NCBI RefSeq assembly: GCF_018143015.1
Contig: NC_054757.1
Coordinates: 19,520,285 to 19,584,284 of the forward strand
Source: Lytechinus variegatus
Lineage: Eukaryota > Echinodermata > Echinoidea > Temnopleuroida > Toxopneustidae
Direction: 5' to 3'
DNA: 64,000 nucleotides
In this document: piece after piece, positions 22,532 to 36,565 of the stretch
Position numbering within the stretch: position 1 is the first letter of the stretch
Layout of the letters: each line of letters starts with the position of its first letter
Translations under genes and position numbers: made by a program
The notes under the pieces: model-generated
The model's database searches: none
What the model saw: only the letters and a program-made list of their open reading frames with translations
What the model was told of the DNA's origin: nothing

Positions 22532-25500
22532 ATGTCAATTTTAACGGCCGGGTCCTGGGATTACATTCACAATGATACATTATAATGATGATTATAACAA
22601 ATAAAGTCACAGAAAATAATTGAATATAATTACAATAACAATGATAATGCCAATTATTGATAATAATGAGAACGTTTATCACGAAAACTCAATAGTACCA
22701 TTACCACAGGCAAGTGCGAGGCCTTCATTGCTTGTCCATCAATATTAGATGTCCGATTAGAAGATCTTAATAGCATTATCATCTTTGTCATCCATTCTAA
22801 TTTTGCAAAATGATTATGTCGATGTGAATTGATAACAACTTTGTAAATAGTTATGCGATACGTCCGATAGATCGACAAATTCATTTTTAGGTCAGGTATA
22901 GAGGAACTTCCCCTTCATTAGGGTTGGCCTCTTACATCTCGGAGAGGTAACTTAGCGCAGTGCACTCTGGGACGCCATTAAAACACTAATGTACCTTTTC
23001 ATCCTCATTTCCTCCTCGTTTCTCGGGCATGACTAATAAGATAACTGAGGATTTTACGAGAAGGAAAATGGATTTGAAGAAAGAAAATGTTTGATAGGCT
23101 CATCGGAAGGAAAACTTTTGGCTCAATTATAATGAACTATTATTAGAGAAGGGAGCAAATCGAAACGCACTTCTTTGATTTTTGTCAAATGAAGGAGGAG
23201 TATAGGTACTCGTAACTTCTTTCGGCACCTTGGTCATGTTGATAGAGAAGCGAGACACACTTTTTGAAATTCTCAGTGAATTTTATTATTTTCAAAATAA
23301 TAATGTACGATAAAGATTTTACAGAAAAAAAAATATTGAGACATACATCATGAACCCAAAATTCCCCCCTTTCGAGATCATACTCACATAATCATTGTTG
23401 AGCTTAAGTGCGTGTTGTTAATCCTTGATATATTCCTTATTGAAAGTGAACGAATCAGGTTTTTATTACATAAGACTGTCCGGAACTAGATCCATAGAAA
23501 TTACCCGAACGTAGGAATGTATTATTTGCAATGTCCAAATAAGTTAAATTCAATTGGTTTCTGGAAGGTGGAGATACAATGTATACACTCTTAAGCTGAA
23601 AGGCTGAAGCACGAAGCGCGAAGGTAAGTCGGTGCTATGAGTTCAATTTGCCTTTGACGGTGAACTTCCCTCATCCTCTCTCCCTACTCCCATCTTTCGC
23701 TTCCTCTCTCTTTGTGTCTCTCTTGCACGCTCAACTATGAATATTTTATAATCAGCAGGCGTCGATGATGATGATCGCCCGCACCTAGTCTCTCCACACT
23801 CACGAGCTTTGTGGTAGAAAATGGAACATCTCCAAGGAATAAAATACCAGGCAAGAGGCGAAAGATGAGAGAGTTCTTGCAGCTCGATCCACCCAACCTG
23901 TAAGGTAGCTTCTTCTGATATAGTAGTTCTCTTGGGGGTCACATAGATTGTATACACGACCCAGTGGAATAGAATCGAGGGTTTGGGTTTTATTTGCCGC
24001 CGGAATGGAAGAGGGGATATGGGGGTGCACGTCTGCCCCTTCCTTACACCAACACTTGAAAAAAAACCGACTCGCAATGTTGGCTTACGTAAACAAATGA
24101 AGTCTCCTTTCAGATTTATTCCTATTTTGATAACCATGCCCTTCCACAAGAACATGCCTAATATATATCACTTGACCGAAGAATACCCCCAATTTTAGTG
24201 CAATATCTAAGTACACCCACAGAGAACACAAATTATTGTAGTTACGTGTCATCATCTTTATGCAATGTGTACTAAAGAAACAAACAGTGTGGCACTCTTC
24301 CCTCTCCGTTTGCCCGCTGTATACCGCTTTGGAATGCGGGCGGAGGATAAGACCTACCGATGCTAAAAGATAATGATGATATGCATATGTAGAAGATGAA
24401 GGAGATGTATTGCGGTTTTTCCAAGATGAATAAGAAAGACAAAAGAGATGATGAAAACTGGCTGGAAGGGGGCTAAGAAATGAGGAGCATGATCAGGAAT
24501 GGGAAGGGCATCTTTCCAAGTTTACACAGCTTTTTAAGCTTTCAGATAAGCCCCCCGATAAAGAGAAATAATGCTTTGGCAAAAGATTGACAAAATAATG
24601 ACATTAACCGCAGCAAAGTTCAGGAACCCTTCACGGGGTGAAGACTCCAACATGAGAAATGAAAGATCCAACATAGCTCGGTTGGTTGTGTCATGTCTTA
24701 ATCCATTCAAAATAACATAAAAATGAGGATGATATAATTAGTATAGCTTTCGAGACCAAAGGATTCATTTTTTCAAAACTTAAAAGATAAGTTATAAAAA
24801 AATAATTGTACTGGAAAAATATTTGTCATTAAAAAAGTGGTTTTATTTTGTATTCCCCTAACGTTACGGTACCATTAAAGCCATTATTTCAACCATTTTA
24901 TGGGCATTTATGGATCAGAGGGAAACAGCATGACATATAATCTTACGAATATCGAATTTTCATGAAATGTGGTTTTAAGATAATTAAAAGTACATTATAT
25001 ACCGTAAAACATCTTTTCCCCCCTCAAGATATTCGGAAAAGATTCGAAAGAAATTTAAGATTTGTGGTTGCAAGCTAATATGGGATCCTAAAAAAAAAAA
25101 TATTCGCAGTACAAACGTTGGAAACATGCACATGGGACGGGAGTGAGGTATATAATTTTACCTATACATTTTAAACATTTCAAGTTTTGCAAGAAATAGA
25201 ATAAAAAGTTTTCAGCCCTTCATTTTCACAGACTTATGTGACATAGCGGAATCGTATAAACAATTTCATTTAACACCTCAGGTCTGGATCATTAATCACT
25301 TGTTTGAAAGTAACTAGTATTTAATAGTTCTTCATCTTCTGAAGACGTAAAATAATGATCATACGCCGGTAAGCATCCTTAGCCCTCCCACGCGCTCACA
25401 CAACCAAAGAGTGTCGTCGTAAATATGGTGAACAGGACATTAAATTCAAATATACATGATGAATACGTGCCATTTAGTGTCTGGCCTATAAAGCATTAAT

Positions 25501-25585
25501 CAACGTTGATGAGTCGGATGGGACTCGATGGCGCATTCTTCAGCAGGTTTCAGGAAATGTTGTGCAAAGCTTGTGAAACAACTCA
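22532..25585. other. Intergenic DNA, no gene recognised
   Basis: Mostly AT-rich unique DNA. One 170-codon open frame on the minus strand (23643-24155) matches no family I know and contains runs of Arg/Glu from GA-rich DNA near its end. I regard it as probably not coding. Confidence 0.5.
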
Positions 25586-25590
25586 TATCG

Positions 25591-25691
25591 CAGTCACACC
25601 TTAATCGACCAACCCTGACCAATCAAAACCATTACGTTTCTTTCAATGACTCACCATCGGTCGGTTTGGTGCCGCTTTGTTGGTGTAACTG
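25591..25691. mobile_element. Short MITE-like element (CAGTCACACC family), second copy
   Basis: It begins CAGTCACACC and ends GGTGTAACTG, imperfect inverses. It shares its start and the interior TCGGTCGGTT with the element at 11393-11484. Confidence 0.55.
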
Positions 25692-26159
25692 AGGTCATAA
25701 CACGCCAAATATAGCAATGGATATCTGATGCAATGCTGCCACAGGGGAATACCCTTGATGTGATGATGGGGAAAAGGGGGTACTAATTAAAATGTAGGAT
25801 ATACGTAGAGAGAGTCAAATTAGTGATTTACGTGTGAAAATAAAAGGAAACAATGAGTGAGACTGACGAGGGAAAAGAGAGAGAGAGAGAGCAGAAAGAC
25901 AGAGGAAGAGAATTCCTGGGAGGGAGAGAGAATTATCAAATCAAATGCAATAGCAACAAAATAATGTTGGCGATTCATTTATCGACTGGTAAAGAGACAA
26001 CAAGCCAGATAGATTGTGAATATGAAAGCTCTATGGAAATTGCCCCATATTCCTTATTTTCAAAATAACTGAAGTGTGATATTCTATCCCTTTCGTCTGG
26101 ACACTCCTACCGTCTGGACATTAAGTCTCGTTAATGTATAATCGTTATCTAGAAAAGTT

Positions 26160-26400
26160 CAAATGGCGATATCGGCAGCTCGGGACGGCGGCCTAAATAT
26201 AACCCGACATTTCGGCCAAGCTGTAGGCTGACAAACGGCGCTGCAGATCACACATCCGTCCACTTCAAACTCTCGAAATGGCGGGAAAGTGTCGCCAAGG
26301 AAACCGGGCCATGCTTCGCTTTTTTGTTGAATGTCGTCTGCAACCTTGGAATGAGTGGTCTGGTTGCCGCCGCCATTTTGTAATTGGGGGATTGGTCAAG
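26160..26400. promoter_or_regulatory. CpG-bearing, promoter-like block
   Basis: GC content and CpG rise above the surroundings. Motifs visible are an E2F-like TTTCCCGC (minus strand of 26281-26288), a YY1-like AAAATGGCGGC (minus strand of 26369-26379) and a second AAATGGCG near 26161. A 50-codon frame on the plus strand (26278-26430) is not recognisable. It could be a promoter or enhancer, conceivably for the NDNF transcript 9 kb away on the minus strand, but nothing in the sequence proves a link. Confidence 0.3.
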
Positions 26401-26454
26401 AAAATAGGCCTCTGGATAAGGGGTATGTGATCGAAATAATAGAAAGCATTGAAA

Positions 26455-26660
26455 CAGTTAGTAAAGAGAGAGAGAGAAAGACAGCGAAGGAGAAAACAAG
26501 CCAATGGACAATGAGAATACGAATGCATTAGAAAAAGATGGAACGGATGGTGAAATACATGGAGTGTGCGCGTGACGAAGAGTGAGGGTGTGGATGCATG
26601 TGTGTGATTCTATGGGAGAAGGAGGAAGAGAGAAAGAGAGAGAGAGGGGGGGGGGATAGA
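26455..26660 (+). repeat. GA-rich low-complexity DNA
   Basis: GAGAGA tracts occur at both ends, with a run of G at about 26646-26655. No coding signal. Confidence 0.6.
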
Positions 26661-26699
26661 AATGGATGGTCGTAAACACAATATTGTGTTGGTAGGTGA

Positions 26700-29600
26700 A
26701 AAAAATATTATTTTAATTTCATAAGAAGTTTTGTTTCATAACTAAGATTTTCTTCCGGTGTGTTTGTCATGGGATTGGGGTGCGGGCACGAGTGTGAAAA
26801 GGGGTGTGTGTTTGGGGGGGGGGAGGAGGTGATGTCAGCGAGGTGTTCAATAAATGAGCAGTAAAGGAAAAAAAATAGCATGAACACGATATTGATTGTG
26901 CCTGTATCATATAGTCCCAACCTGTGAGAGACTTGATTTAAAAGGTGAGCGACTTCTTAAGACTTTTCTTGCCGGGAAGTTTCGTCATCCTCAGACATAC
27001 CACATCGATGTCGCCAAAGATGATGGTTTTAGGTGTACTTAAGAAAACGGTAATAACAACATGTTGTTTTTTGAAAGAGGTCCACTGCTTACAGATCGAT
27101 TCAAACATCTCATCGACAAGTGCTTGTCATTCGACCTAGATTCAAAGCATATTATGTGCAAACCAAAATCACGGAATATTTTGATGCGAGGAACCAACTT
27201 ATTTTACAAGTAAATCTGTAAAAACAATAAACGAGGTTTAATAAACTATACCGAATTTGAAATAAAAGTAGAAAATAAAAAAGGAACAAATTACCTTTTT
27301 TCTCGAGAATAATGGTAAAATCAAAAAATCAGATTTTAATATATGTAAAATAATCATTATTCACTGCAAAATTAAATAGTTTTATTATCAGTATTGCGTA
27401 ACGACGGATGAAATGTACTAGATACCAACTCCAGTTTTTATAATAATATTCCTTCTCCCGGAAAGCACAAGAAGATTTCTTTCCATTTCAAACGAAGTCT
27501 GAAATCGTGTTTGAAATTGAGAGTCTGTAATTTGGATCAGTTATCAGTGTAATGGACTGTGTTAACAGCTCATCAGACTTTCTCCTGATTTGCTATTCAA
27601 ACATTGAGAAAGTACGTGACATACGATAGTAAAATGACAGTGATATATCAAGGAAAATACTAAAGGCAGAACAAAGTACAGAATAAAGACGATTGAGATT
27701 TTATTTTGAATATGATATTTTCAATATATTTTTCTGCAAGAACCATAGTCAAGTTGAGGTTGTTTTATGACTTTTCCATATCTTTGTAATGTTCCCATGA
27801 TTTCTTGTTCTTTGCCGCAATTTGTTCGAATCGTTTTCAAAATATACCGAAAACTGGCAAACAAGTGCTTTTGGAGAAACAATTTACAGATTTGAAAAAA
27901 TGGAAGACTTTACCATGTTTAAACCTTCAAAAAAGACAATAAATAAATACAATCCTAACCGTACGAAAATATGCGATCCTGTGATCAATGATATTTGAAA
28001 TCTTATCAACATGGTCAAGTGTTTCGTCATTCAGTTTGAATATTTTTAAACCCATCGTGTTTTATTCAAGTAGAAAACATGACATTTTAACCTTCATAAA
28101 CTTACATCCAATCTTGGCAATGGATTTGATACATTTCATAAACTATTGATCAGAAAACATCAGCAACCGAAACAGAGGCACGGAGGAAGGGGGCAAACGC
28201 ATTTGACCGGGTAACGAACTCGGGACAGATCGCCTCCAACTCAAGCAACAACCCCATCTCCTCATTCAGATTTAACCTCGTTTCTCTGCCGCAGCGGTGA
28301 GATGCTCGTCCTATTCGAGACTCTTGTCCCATCTCAAACCGATGAATGTGAAGTAGGGGGAGATTGCAATCGCCGAGAAAGGTTATTCCCTTGATACCAC
28401 TCTACTCGGGTGACATCAAATTGCAGCGTCCTGTATGGTCAAGTTCCATCTTATTTCGATCGGCTCGCACGACGAAATACTTTAGAGCATTTCTGATACT
28501 AGATATTAACAGGGATTTTTTTCTAACAGAAAGACGAAATAAGATACACATTCCATTATTCATGAACATACATTTACTTTATTAATTGACTTACTAAATA
28601 TAAAATACAAATCAGACACTTTTTGAAATTACCGATAGTGCCTATATGACGGGTTATCGTATATATAGAGATGAATAATATTAGACCCAAGAAAATAAAT
28701 GCTTTTTAACTTTTTAGTTGTAGCTTTGCAGTAACAGATACAAATCATGTTTGAATTTTCAATTTTATAAAGTGTGATTTTTTTTCTTCACAATTCTTAG
28801 TGACAGGTGAGCATTTTGACCCCACTCTCCTGCTTGTTTGGCAGGAAATATTTACCGAATTCCAATGGCCAGTAAACAAAACATAGCATTAGAGTTAAAA
28901 CAATGACAATTGCCCGAAGATATTATCCATCAGTCGTCTGGGACGCCCCCTAGCGTTTTCTTTCATCGGTCCGAGGAAATGGACGATCTTTAATCTCGGT
29001 TTCGAAGGAAAACATGTCAAGCTGCTTGGTCAAGGTAGGGTTTCCTCCAGCCAACTCGGCCAGCGGTCAACCAACGCTTGCCCATCAGTGACTATGGTCT
29101 ATGACCACATGTAGTTTTCTGCATGTGCTTAATAATATTTGTTAAAGAACACAAACACCACTTTCCAAATTATTAACATGATGACTGAAATCCATACAGT
29201 TGTTATAATGATGGAAACATTAACAAAATATAACATTTCGCAATTTAACACCGTGCTGCATTCTACGTTGAAATACAAATAAATAAAATTGGGAAAAGAG
29301 AGCGCTGGACAAAGAGTACGATAATATTTAAACATACAAATAGAATTGGACGTTTCCATAATCGTCAACGAACATTTCAGGATATTCTTATCGAAACGCT
29401 ATTTCTCCTTGCACATAACATTTCATGGATAAACGTCTTACAATATTGGGGGGGGGGAGGGGGGTAAATGACCTTACACTTTGTACTTATCCAATACAAA
29501 ATGATTTCAAATGGCACTACTGTTCTGCTCCATATCATCCTGAAACTTAAAGCCTGCAAATATTAAAACTAAAAAGATACTTAAAGGACATTTGCCATTT

Positions 29601-30235
29601 TGCAGGTGCTGTCTATCATCCACAGTAGAAAGGAGTTTCATGACCAGTATAATTTACGCAATTGTGTGCACATTTCACTTAAAATGGTAACTTTCATACT
29701 TGACTATCCCCCTTTCCCGAGAATGCCTAAATCAGGCAGCATGATTTGCTCAGCCTAAAAGATACAGCTCTTCGCGTATATTCTCATTACCTTTTGAAAA
29801 GTCAGGTGTCAGAAAATTATGACCCACGACTTTAAAGATCGAGACAGAGTGCCTCTGAGATCCTTTAAAGATGTCTTTCAGAAGGGTCTTTAGTATGGAC
29901 ATTAATAAGGATTGACATGACTCCATGAGATCCAATCATACTAACCCTCAGTTGTCCTTTCAAACTCTCTCCAAGAACGAAACCCCGTAACACTTCCAAG
30001 AAGGACAGGATAATTTTCTTACACCCCCAGTCTGAGAGTCTAATCCAGTGCAAATATTGCCAAGGAAGATAAGTGGTTTTCATAATGTTTTTGTCGGATT
30101 TTAGCCTATAAAGGTTGTTGTTTAAATGTCGACCTGACTACGCATCCATTGTATTCCATCATCCAGATTTGTGTCGTTGAAAGATTGGTGTGATTCAGAT
30201 GTGTTAGGACATCAGAGTCCTGGAATTCGCAATTC
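26700..30235. other. Intergenic DNA, no gene recognised
   Basis: AT-rich unique sequence. Poly-G runs occur near 26813-26823 and 29447-29463. A more GC-rich patch at about 28150-28340 contains a 60-codon frame on the minus strand that I cannot assign; it could be conserved non-coding DNA. Confidence 0.5.
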
Positions 30236-30239
30236 TAAG

Positions 30240-30440
30240 AGTTTTAAATGTCACAGTGGTTATTCCCATGGTTTTGCGACCGGAGGTCCTGGGTTCGAAT
30301 CCTAGCCAATGTAACTTTTACAGGTCTTATTTCTAGATATGTCAGGAAAGCCCTGACCTGGATTTCATAACTTCGCTCTTGACTGAAACATATTTTATTA
30401 CGGTTAAGTAAAATAGGCCTATTCAACCTCATTGAAGTAA
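30240..30440 (+). mobile_element. Degenerate tRNA-derived SINE
   Basis: A perfect B box GGTTCGAATCC lies at 30292-30302 after a diverged A-box region (CACAGTGGTTATTCC at about 30253). The body, with GTCAGGAAAGCCCTGACCTG and AATAGGCCTATTCAACC, differs from the other SINEs here, so it may be a third family. It is not a functional tRNA gene. Confidence 0.6.
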
Positions 30441-30444
30441 ATGT

Positions 30445-33400
30445 TGAAAACGTGTATATATTTTATATTTTTCAGCCTTGTGAATCATCAAAACATTGCA
30501 CACTAGTTGCAATTTATCTGGCCACATACAAATAAATTTAAGATAATCTATGCCATTAGAGCGCAGAGGCTTAGGCTAAGAGAACATAGCAACATCTGTA
30601 AGGTTTATTATCTAATTCGAAATTGTGTTTCGGGAAGGATAAAAAATAGGGTACGAAATTCTGACACAAGAAAACAGGGTATACACAATCTGTAAAATTG
30701 GTACAAATACATATTTTACATTTCACTCACCACTTGTTAAATGTCTGTTGATTAGGAATGTAGGCTGAGATTGAATTATAAGATTCCAGTCCAAATTATA
30801 TTTAAAAGACTGGAGATCAGGCGATTTACGCTCAGTTCACTATCCTTTCAGTCATCTCCAATGATCTACTTTCATTCAATCGTTTTCGCTTCTTTAGTAT
30901 CGTTCACACAGCTTCCCCTAAATATTTACAAAACTCTGATGTTGGTTTAAAATAGGGATATCGGGAGCAAGGGGGAGATATTAAAGACAAGAGGACATTC
31001 CTGTCCCCGAAACGCCAATTTTTTTTCCTCCTCTGAGCCTCCCGCGGGCGCAATAATAGAGGCTCATTACAGAGATGACTTTTTAAACATCGTTTTAACG
31101 ATGAACTTGACAAAAGAGAGCATTGCAGATCGACCGCGACATCAATGCAAGATAATACCAGCGTGTAGTCGTCCTATACACACAACGCCTTAAGCTATCG
31201 ACGGTTTAAGGTAACGCTTCCTGCCCGGGTAGAACCGTCTACGTTAAAAGGAGAAATGGTCCAAAACGCACTTTTCTAGGTTCATCGCATTACCTTCGAT
31301 GGCTGTCGGGTGAGATTTGTTTTTTTTTTGACGTGATCCTATTCCAATCAAATCTTTAATCACTTTCGATTGACATTGATGTTTCTACAGAGAGTAGCGT
31401 AAGATGAAATACCATTCACTTAACTCACACACGATCTGTGGAACATTTCTTAGACATTCGTGCTTTTTATACAGTCCAATACGTTCGAAATCGTGATGTT
31501 CATATTATGCAATAGGAAGTAGCAAGTCATTTGGGCGTTTTCAGACATAAACGTATTAAATAAAACTCATGCATTTTTTACGATTATATTTAAAGTGATT
31601 TCTCACCATACATTCAATTACTTTAATTATCCATCGCGATATATGACCGGCACCTCACATGGGTTGGCAAGGCCAGAATCGTGACGTCATCCTCATTTTC
31701 TCGCTCTCGTTTGTTATCGATTAAAATGTATACGATATCACTGGAGAGTACTGACCATTCGCTCCGAGTGAAAATGTCAGAGTGCATGCTATGAAATAGA
31801 AACACTCAACTCAGGCTTTCCGGACCATTCCCAATTTAGATTCCAATATTCTTATGCAAACACGCCCACTCCAAGTCTGAAAATGTGTATATATGTAATT
31901 CAGTCTAAATCTGTCTACGAAGATGGGTAGTCAAATCAATGATCTACTTCGATCTTCCTTCAAAATCAGTGAGTTGATCATTTCTAAATTTATTTAGTTT
32001 TAAATCTATGTATTTTTGTACATTGATTTCCTTAACTGTTATACAAAGTTTAACTCCTCCAGCATTAAAATTGTCCATGATCCTCAAAGATTTAAATTTC
32101 ATTTTAAAGCAGACAAGTACAAACAACGATTGGCCCCACATTTTACGATAATAAAACCAAAACGTAGTTCAGTATGAAACGTAGTGTATCCTTTAAACAG
32201 CATTACAATCAAGATATGATAGTAAACAAGCACTGAATTTGAGAAAACTAATGAAAAAGACAATAAAGAAAATTACATTTTATAAAATTGCTCAAAATTG
32301 TTCAGCGCGTTGTACTTTGAAATAAATATTGTACGCTGTAAAGAAGATGTGCAAAAATCACTTAATATTAGGTGAAAAGGAATCGTGAATTGGGTTTAAC
32401 AATTGTAAAATGCATATTTAATATTATACAAAAAATGATATTTCTACAACATATATCTTTAATTCATCCAACACCATGCACCTTACCCAATATTTTTTTA
32501 AAAATCCTATTTAAATGGAGAAATAAATGTACATCATAGAATTTTATTTACTTTACCTTCAAAAGCTCGTCTGCTCGACTCTTTAAATGAATTCCGGAGT
32601 GAAAACCTTTAATGGATAGGCGCGTTGTATATGCGTTGATCTGTTAATGGAATCACCCTTTTATCAGAAGGGCGGGCAATATTTAAGACACGTCACCGCA
32701 CACACACACAGGCCTCGACACGCCTGGAATAAATGAATGGGTTACTATCTACCTTAGATGACGTAATGATAGGAATATGGCAATATTTCCATAGATTGTC
32801 AATTATTAAACACATCGTTGGCCGTAATTAAAGGGTAATATCCTCTGTCCTCGATTTCGTCACATACACCGATGATATAGCAACATCAGTAAAAATGAAT
32901 CATTTTTTGAACAGGGATTCCCCATAAAAGGGTGTGCTAACATGTCCTTCGCTTAATATATAAATTACACCATCTCAGGTGTAAATCAATATTCTTTTTA
33001 GAATGATGCAAAACCCAAGATGATCACTCGATTGTACAATATACGTTCACGTTTTGCAATTCTTCTGGAATTACTCAATAGAGTATATATTTATTAATTG
33101 AAATTTCTTAAAATATTGAGTTTGTGATGTAACATCCGCAACAAGATTGCGCCATTTTCTGGCCTATACTCATATAATTTCTCTCAGTTTATACTTTCAT
33201 TGGAAAATGCGTCGGAAGTAGACCCTGAACGTGTATTTTGGGAGTCGATTAAGTAATCAGAAATAATTTATCAAAAAATTATTGAAAACAACTAGCATAT
33301 TCATTCTAACCATGTAGTTATTAGTGAATATTCAAAGTAGTATCAAAATTCTTATTCATTTCTATTTTTTAAACAAGATGAAATGCACATAAATCATGGC

Positions 33401-33955
33401 ATAATACCCTTGTACATTAATTATAACATATTCCTCTAATTTGTATGCGGAAAAAATTGTCAAGCCTGTATCAATTCAACATGTAGAGGTTAATGGGGGA
33501 TATATACTAGACACTTCCAAAATATGCAGTGCAATAGTAAAGTCTTTAAGAAAATATTAATGAAATATCGATAACAAAGTAGATCTCTACTATATCGACT
33601 TCACCTATTAGCCTACTATAAGTACAAAGTCAATATTATTTCATAACGTCAGCGCATTTATATCCATTTGTATTATCATCATAATGTTAACCATAACCGC
33701 CTCCCCCAACACCCAAATCGTGTATTTTTAAGCATCATCTTGTTTATTTTTATAAAAGTCTTTGATCAAAAGTTTAGTACATTTTACCACAGGCGGTGTT
33801 TTCATTTTAACCTCATTGTTTGCTAGGTATTTCAATACACTGACGCAGAATTTTGTTGATTTGTTAACGAGTTATATATTCAATGTATATATATTATTTA
33901 CTATAAGCAATCGAAAATATATATATAAGCAATATATTTTAAATTGTATCGAGGG
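30445..33955. other. Intergenic DNA, no gene recognised
   Basis: AT-rich unique DNA without a convincing frame or repeat. A short (CA)n run is at about 32699-32710. Confidence 0.5.
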
Positions 33956-33959
33956 CTCG

Positions 33960-34146
33960 TACTGTCTTGATATAAGCAAGCTTTCGCTAGGCGACATACG
34001 GGACTTTCAGCGATGTGGGCGTATGGCAAGCCATATCAATAAATTTGAATAAATTTTAGAAGTGCTTGCCATATGCCCGCGTTGCAGAAAGCCACGTACG
34101 TCGCTGCGCGAAATTTGGCTATCGAATCAAGACTTACAGTGTAACT
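33960..34146. repeat. Large imperfect palindrome (hairpin)
   Basis: Two arms of about 75-85 bp are imperfect inverted copies around a loop of about 35 nt. The left arm has ACTGTCTTGAT, AGCTTTCGC, GACTTTCAGCGA and GTGGGCGTATGGCAAG. The right arm, read inverted, has CTGTAAGTCTTGAT, AATTTCGC, GGCTTTCTGCAA and GCGGGCATATGGCAAG. It is probably a fold-back MITE without obvious terminal motif; a long hairpin RNA precursor is a less likely alternative. Confidence 0.7.
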
Positions 34147-34149
34147 ATT

Positions 34150-36380
34150 AGTTTTACCGTCAAGCCAGGCTTTTCTCCTGTCAATAAACGAGTGTGACAA
34201 GGGGTGTCTAACCATCATTATCCCTGAGCTAGCGGCGTCTAGACAAACAATAAACCCGGTAAGTTTTTAATTAATTGAGTAAATGTTACCACCCTGGCTA
34301 TGTATATACCTGTCATACGGTGTCGGCAATGCGAAGGTTTTCATTGATTTTTTCCCCCTTCGCATCAATGTCGACCCGATTTTTGCATGCTTATTTTGGC
34401 CGGGCATTATGTATAACATGGACATCTAATCAATAACACATTCCCTCAAATTCACACATCAGCAATGACTGCAGCTATACCTAATGGGGATCCTGTGTGC
34501 TCCAATAACCCTTTTATGGTACATCAGCAAAATTTGAATGTTAATGACTAATTACATTCAAATCGGTATAAAGATCGACTTAACGTTAAACGTAATTAAG
34601 GTCATTCAACTGCAGAAAAGTATGGATTATCAGTGTCTGTTATGGATGACAAAATGATGAAACCGTTGTCCTTAACAGGTGGTATACGTATGCCCTTGTG
34701 TGGGTAATGAATCTCCTGAATAATATATCATACAGTTAAGATATTCATTCTATACCACTTGAATTTGTATTTCCTTTATCATCTATGATCACGGGAAAGG
34801 AAATGAGAGGGTTGTGAATGGGAATAATAAAACCCAACGCCCCCGAATAGAACAAACAAAGCAAGAAAACAAACGAAGTTTAAAAGAAATCGTATGAGGA
34901 GTAAAAAGATATGGCTATTTGAATACGAGATCACTAAGACCATGCATATTATCTCAAATTGGCAACTTGTTGGGTAAATATTATTGAGAGAACTTTGTCA
35001 TGATTCTTTCAATATGAAAATTATTGGGGTTGTCTTTAGTACCAATCTCTGGTCAGCAACAACCCAATATTCAATGTATAAACATGGATCTTATTCCTAT
35101 CTTGCATCACAATTATATTTTATGCAAATATTTTGAAACCAATAGGTTTAGTGATCTCAACTTGTTTGCACCCCCACACAGTAGATAAGAGGGCGGGAGG
35201 GGGATAAAGAGATAGGTGATCATATTTTCTACCCATCAAAGATCTCAGAAGATCTGAAGAATTCCATTGGCAGTATCTCAAGTAAGCTCACGAGCATGAC
35301 GATAGAACATATCAAATTTGATTCTCATTTTAGATACGTCGGGACTCCGCTGTCGGGACACAGACAGAGAAAAATAAAGGTCTGGCAGCACGTTGGCCAC
35401 AGAAGTCTGTTTTCAAAAGAGACTCGTATTAGAGGTAATTGGTGATTATCACTGCTCCCTTCTACGCCTAATGAGATAATGTGTAAGATGCTAACCGTGA
35501 TTTCGTTCAGGTAGCTTGAGTTTCCCCCAAAATAGAATCAAGCTCCTGGAAGAATATAGAGCAACGCGCGGGCCGTGGTTCGACCAAGGTGAAATTAGCC
35601 TGGGGCGAAACCGCGCAATGGTGGAAGTACACGTATTAATAGATGTATCTGTCGTGTTAGTTAATTGAAATTGATTAGAGAGATAACATACCCGTAAGGT
35701 ACGGATCTGACCGTGCGATCACATCGAATGTTCGTGAAAGGTCGTTGGGTTCCAAAGCGTGTTCCCCATATTTATTGACTGGAAAGGCGGTGAATCAAAT
35801 ATACTCTCTCCCAAATTCTGGCCCTTTTCACCGTCGCGTCTCCCATTTTCTTTATACATGAATGTCTTGGTGAATACAGAAATGAATTGAGTGACCAATG
35901 ATTCCACCATTCTTCATGATCATGGGGGTCAACATGTAAATATCTATGCATTTTAAATATTCGTCTCTCTAAATACGGTTTAAAAAAATCAATGCATCAA
36001 TGTGATGACTCCCTAAATATCAAAGATAAAAAAAATATCAAACCTCCGTTTTACGGAATATTGGACAATGATCTTGCCCCTTCTCCAATTAAACCTCACC
36101 CCTCTGTTTTTTTTATTTATACATCCTCTATAATGTAAATTGGAAGATCCGGAATCACAATTAGTAAAATGCAATTCTCGGTGTTTAGTTCCTTTTATTT
36201 ACATGATTTGCATGATCTTTCGTTTATATGCCTGCTTTCATGAGGCCTACAATCAAAATCAAAGGAATTGGAACATAGTTATAAGCAGTGATTTAAGTAC
36301 AAAATAAGAATGTATGAAGGCAGGCCTATATGGCTAAATACATTTGTATTTATGCAAAGGAAAATGTCAATAGGAATAGG
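34150..36380. other. Intergenic DNA, no gene recognised
   Basis: Unique AT-rich DNA. I see nothing beyond short chance frames. Confidence 0.5.
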
Positions 36381-36384
36381 AACC

Positions 36385-36565
36385 ATACACTCTAAAAACA
36401 AATCAGTCAAAAATAACTAGTTAGTAGGGTCAGCCGGGTGCAACTGTTATTCTAGTCTTATTTTACTATAGTTATTTTTAACTAAAATATAATTATGTCA
36501 GAAATGTGACCACTACAGCTGACTACTTGTCTAGTCAACTTGACTGATTTGTTTTAAGAATGTAT
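36385..36565. mobile_element. MITE with ACACTCTAAAAA-type ends
   Basis: The left end is ATACACTCTAAAAACAAATC followed by AGTCAA. The right end is TTGACTGATTTGTTTTAAGA followed by ATGTAT, an imperfect inverse. Internal inverted words CTAGTT/AACTAG-like extend the fold-back. It shares only the terminus with 2190-2448 and 2594-2803. Confidence 0.7.

Noticed and set aside
23725..23770. TPADYKIF in the 170-codon frame resembles TPTDYKIF of NDNF
   Set aside because: Similarity is limited to a few residues and about 14 bases around AATATTTTATAATC; the surrounding sequence does not align.
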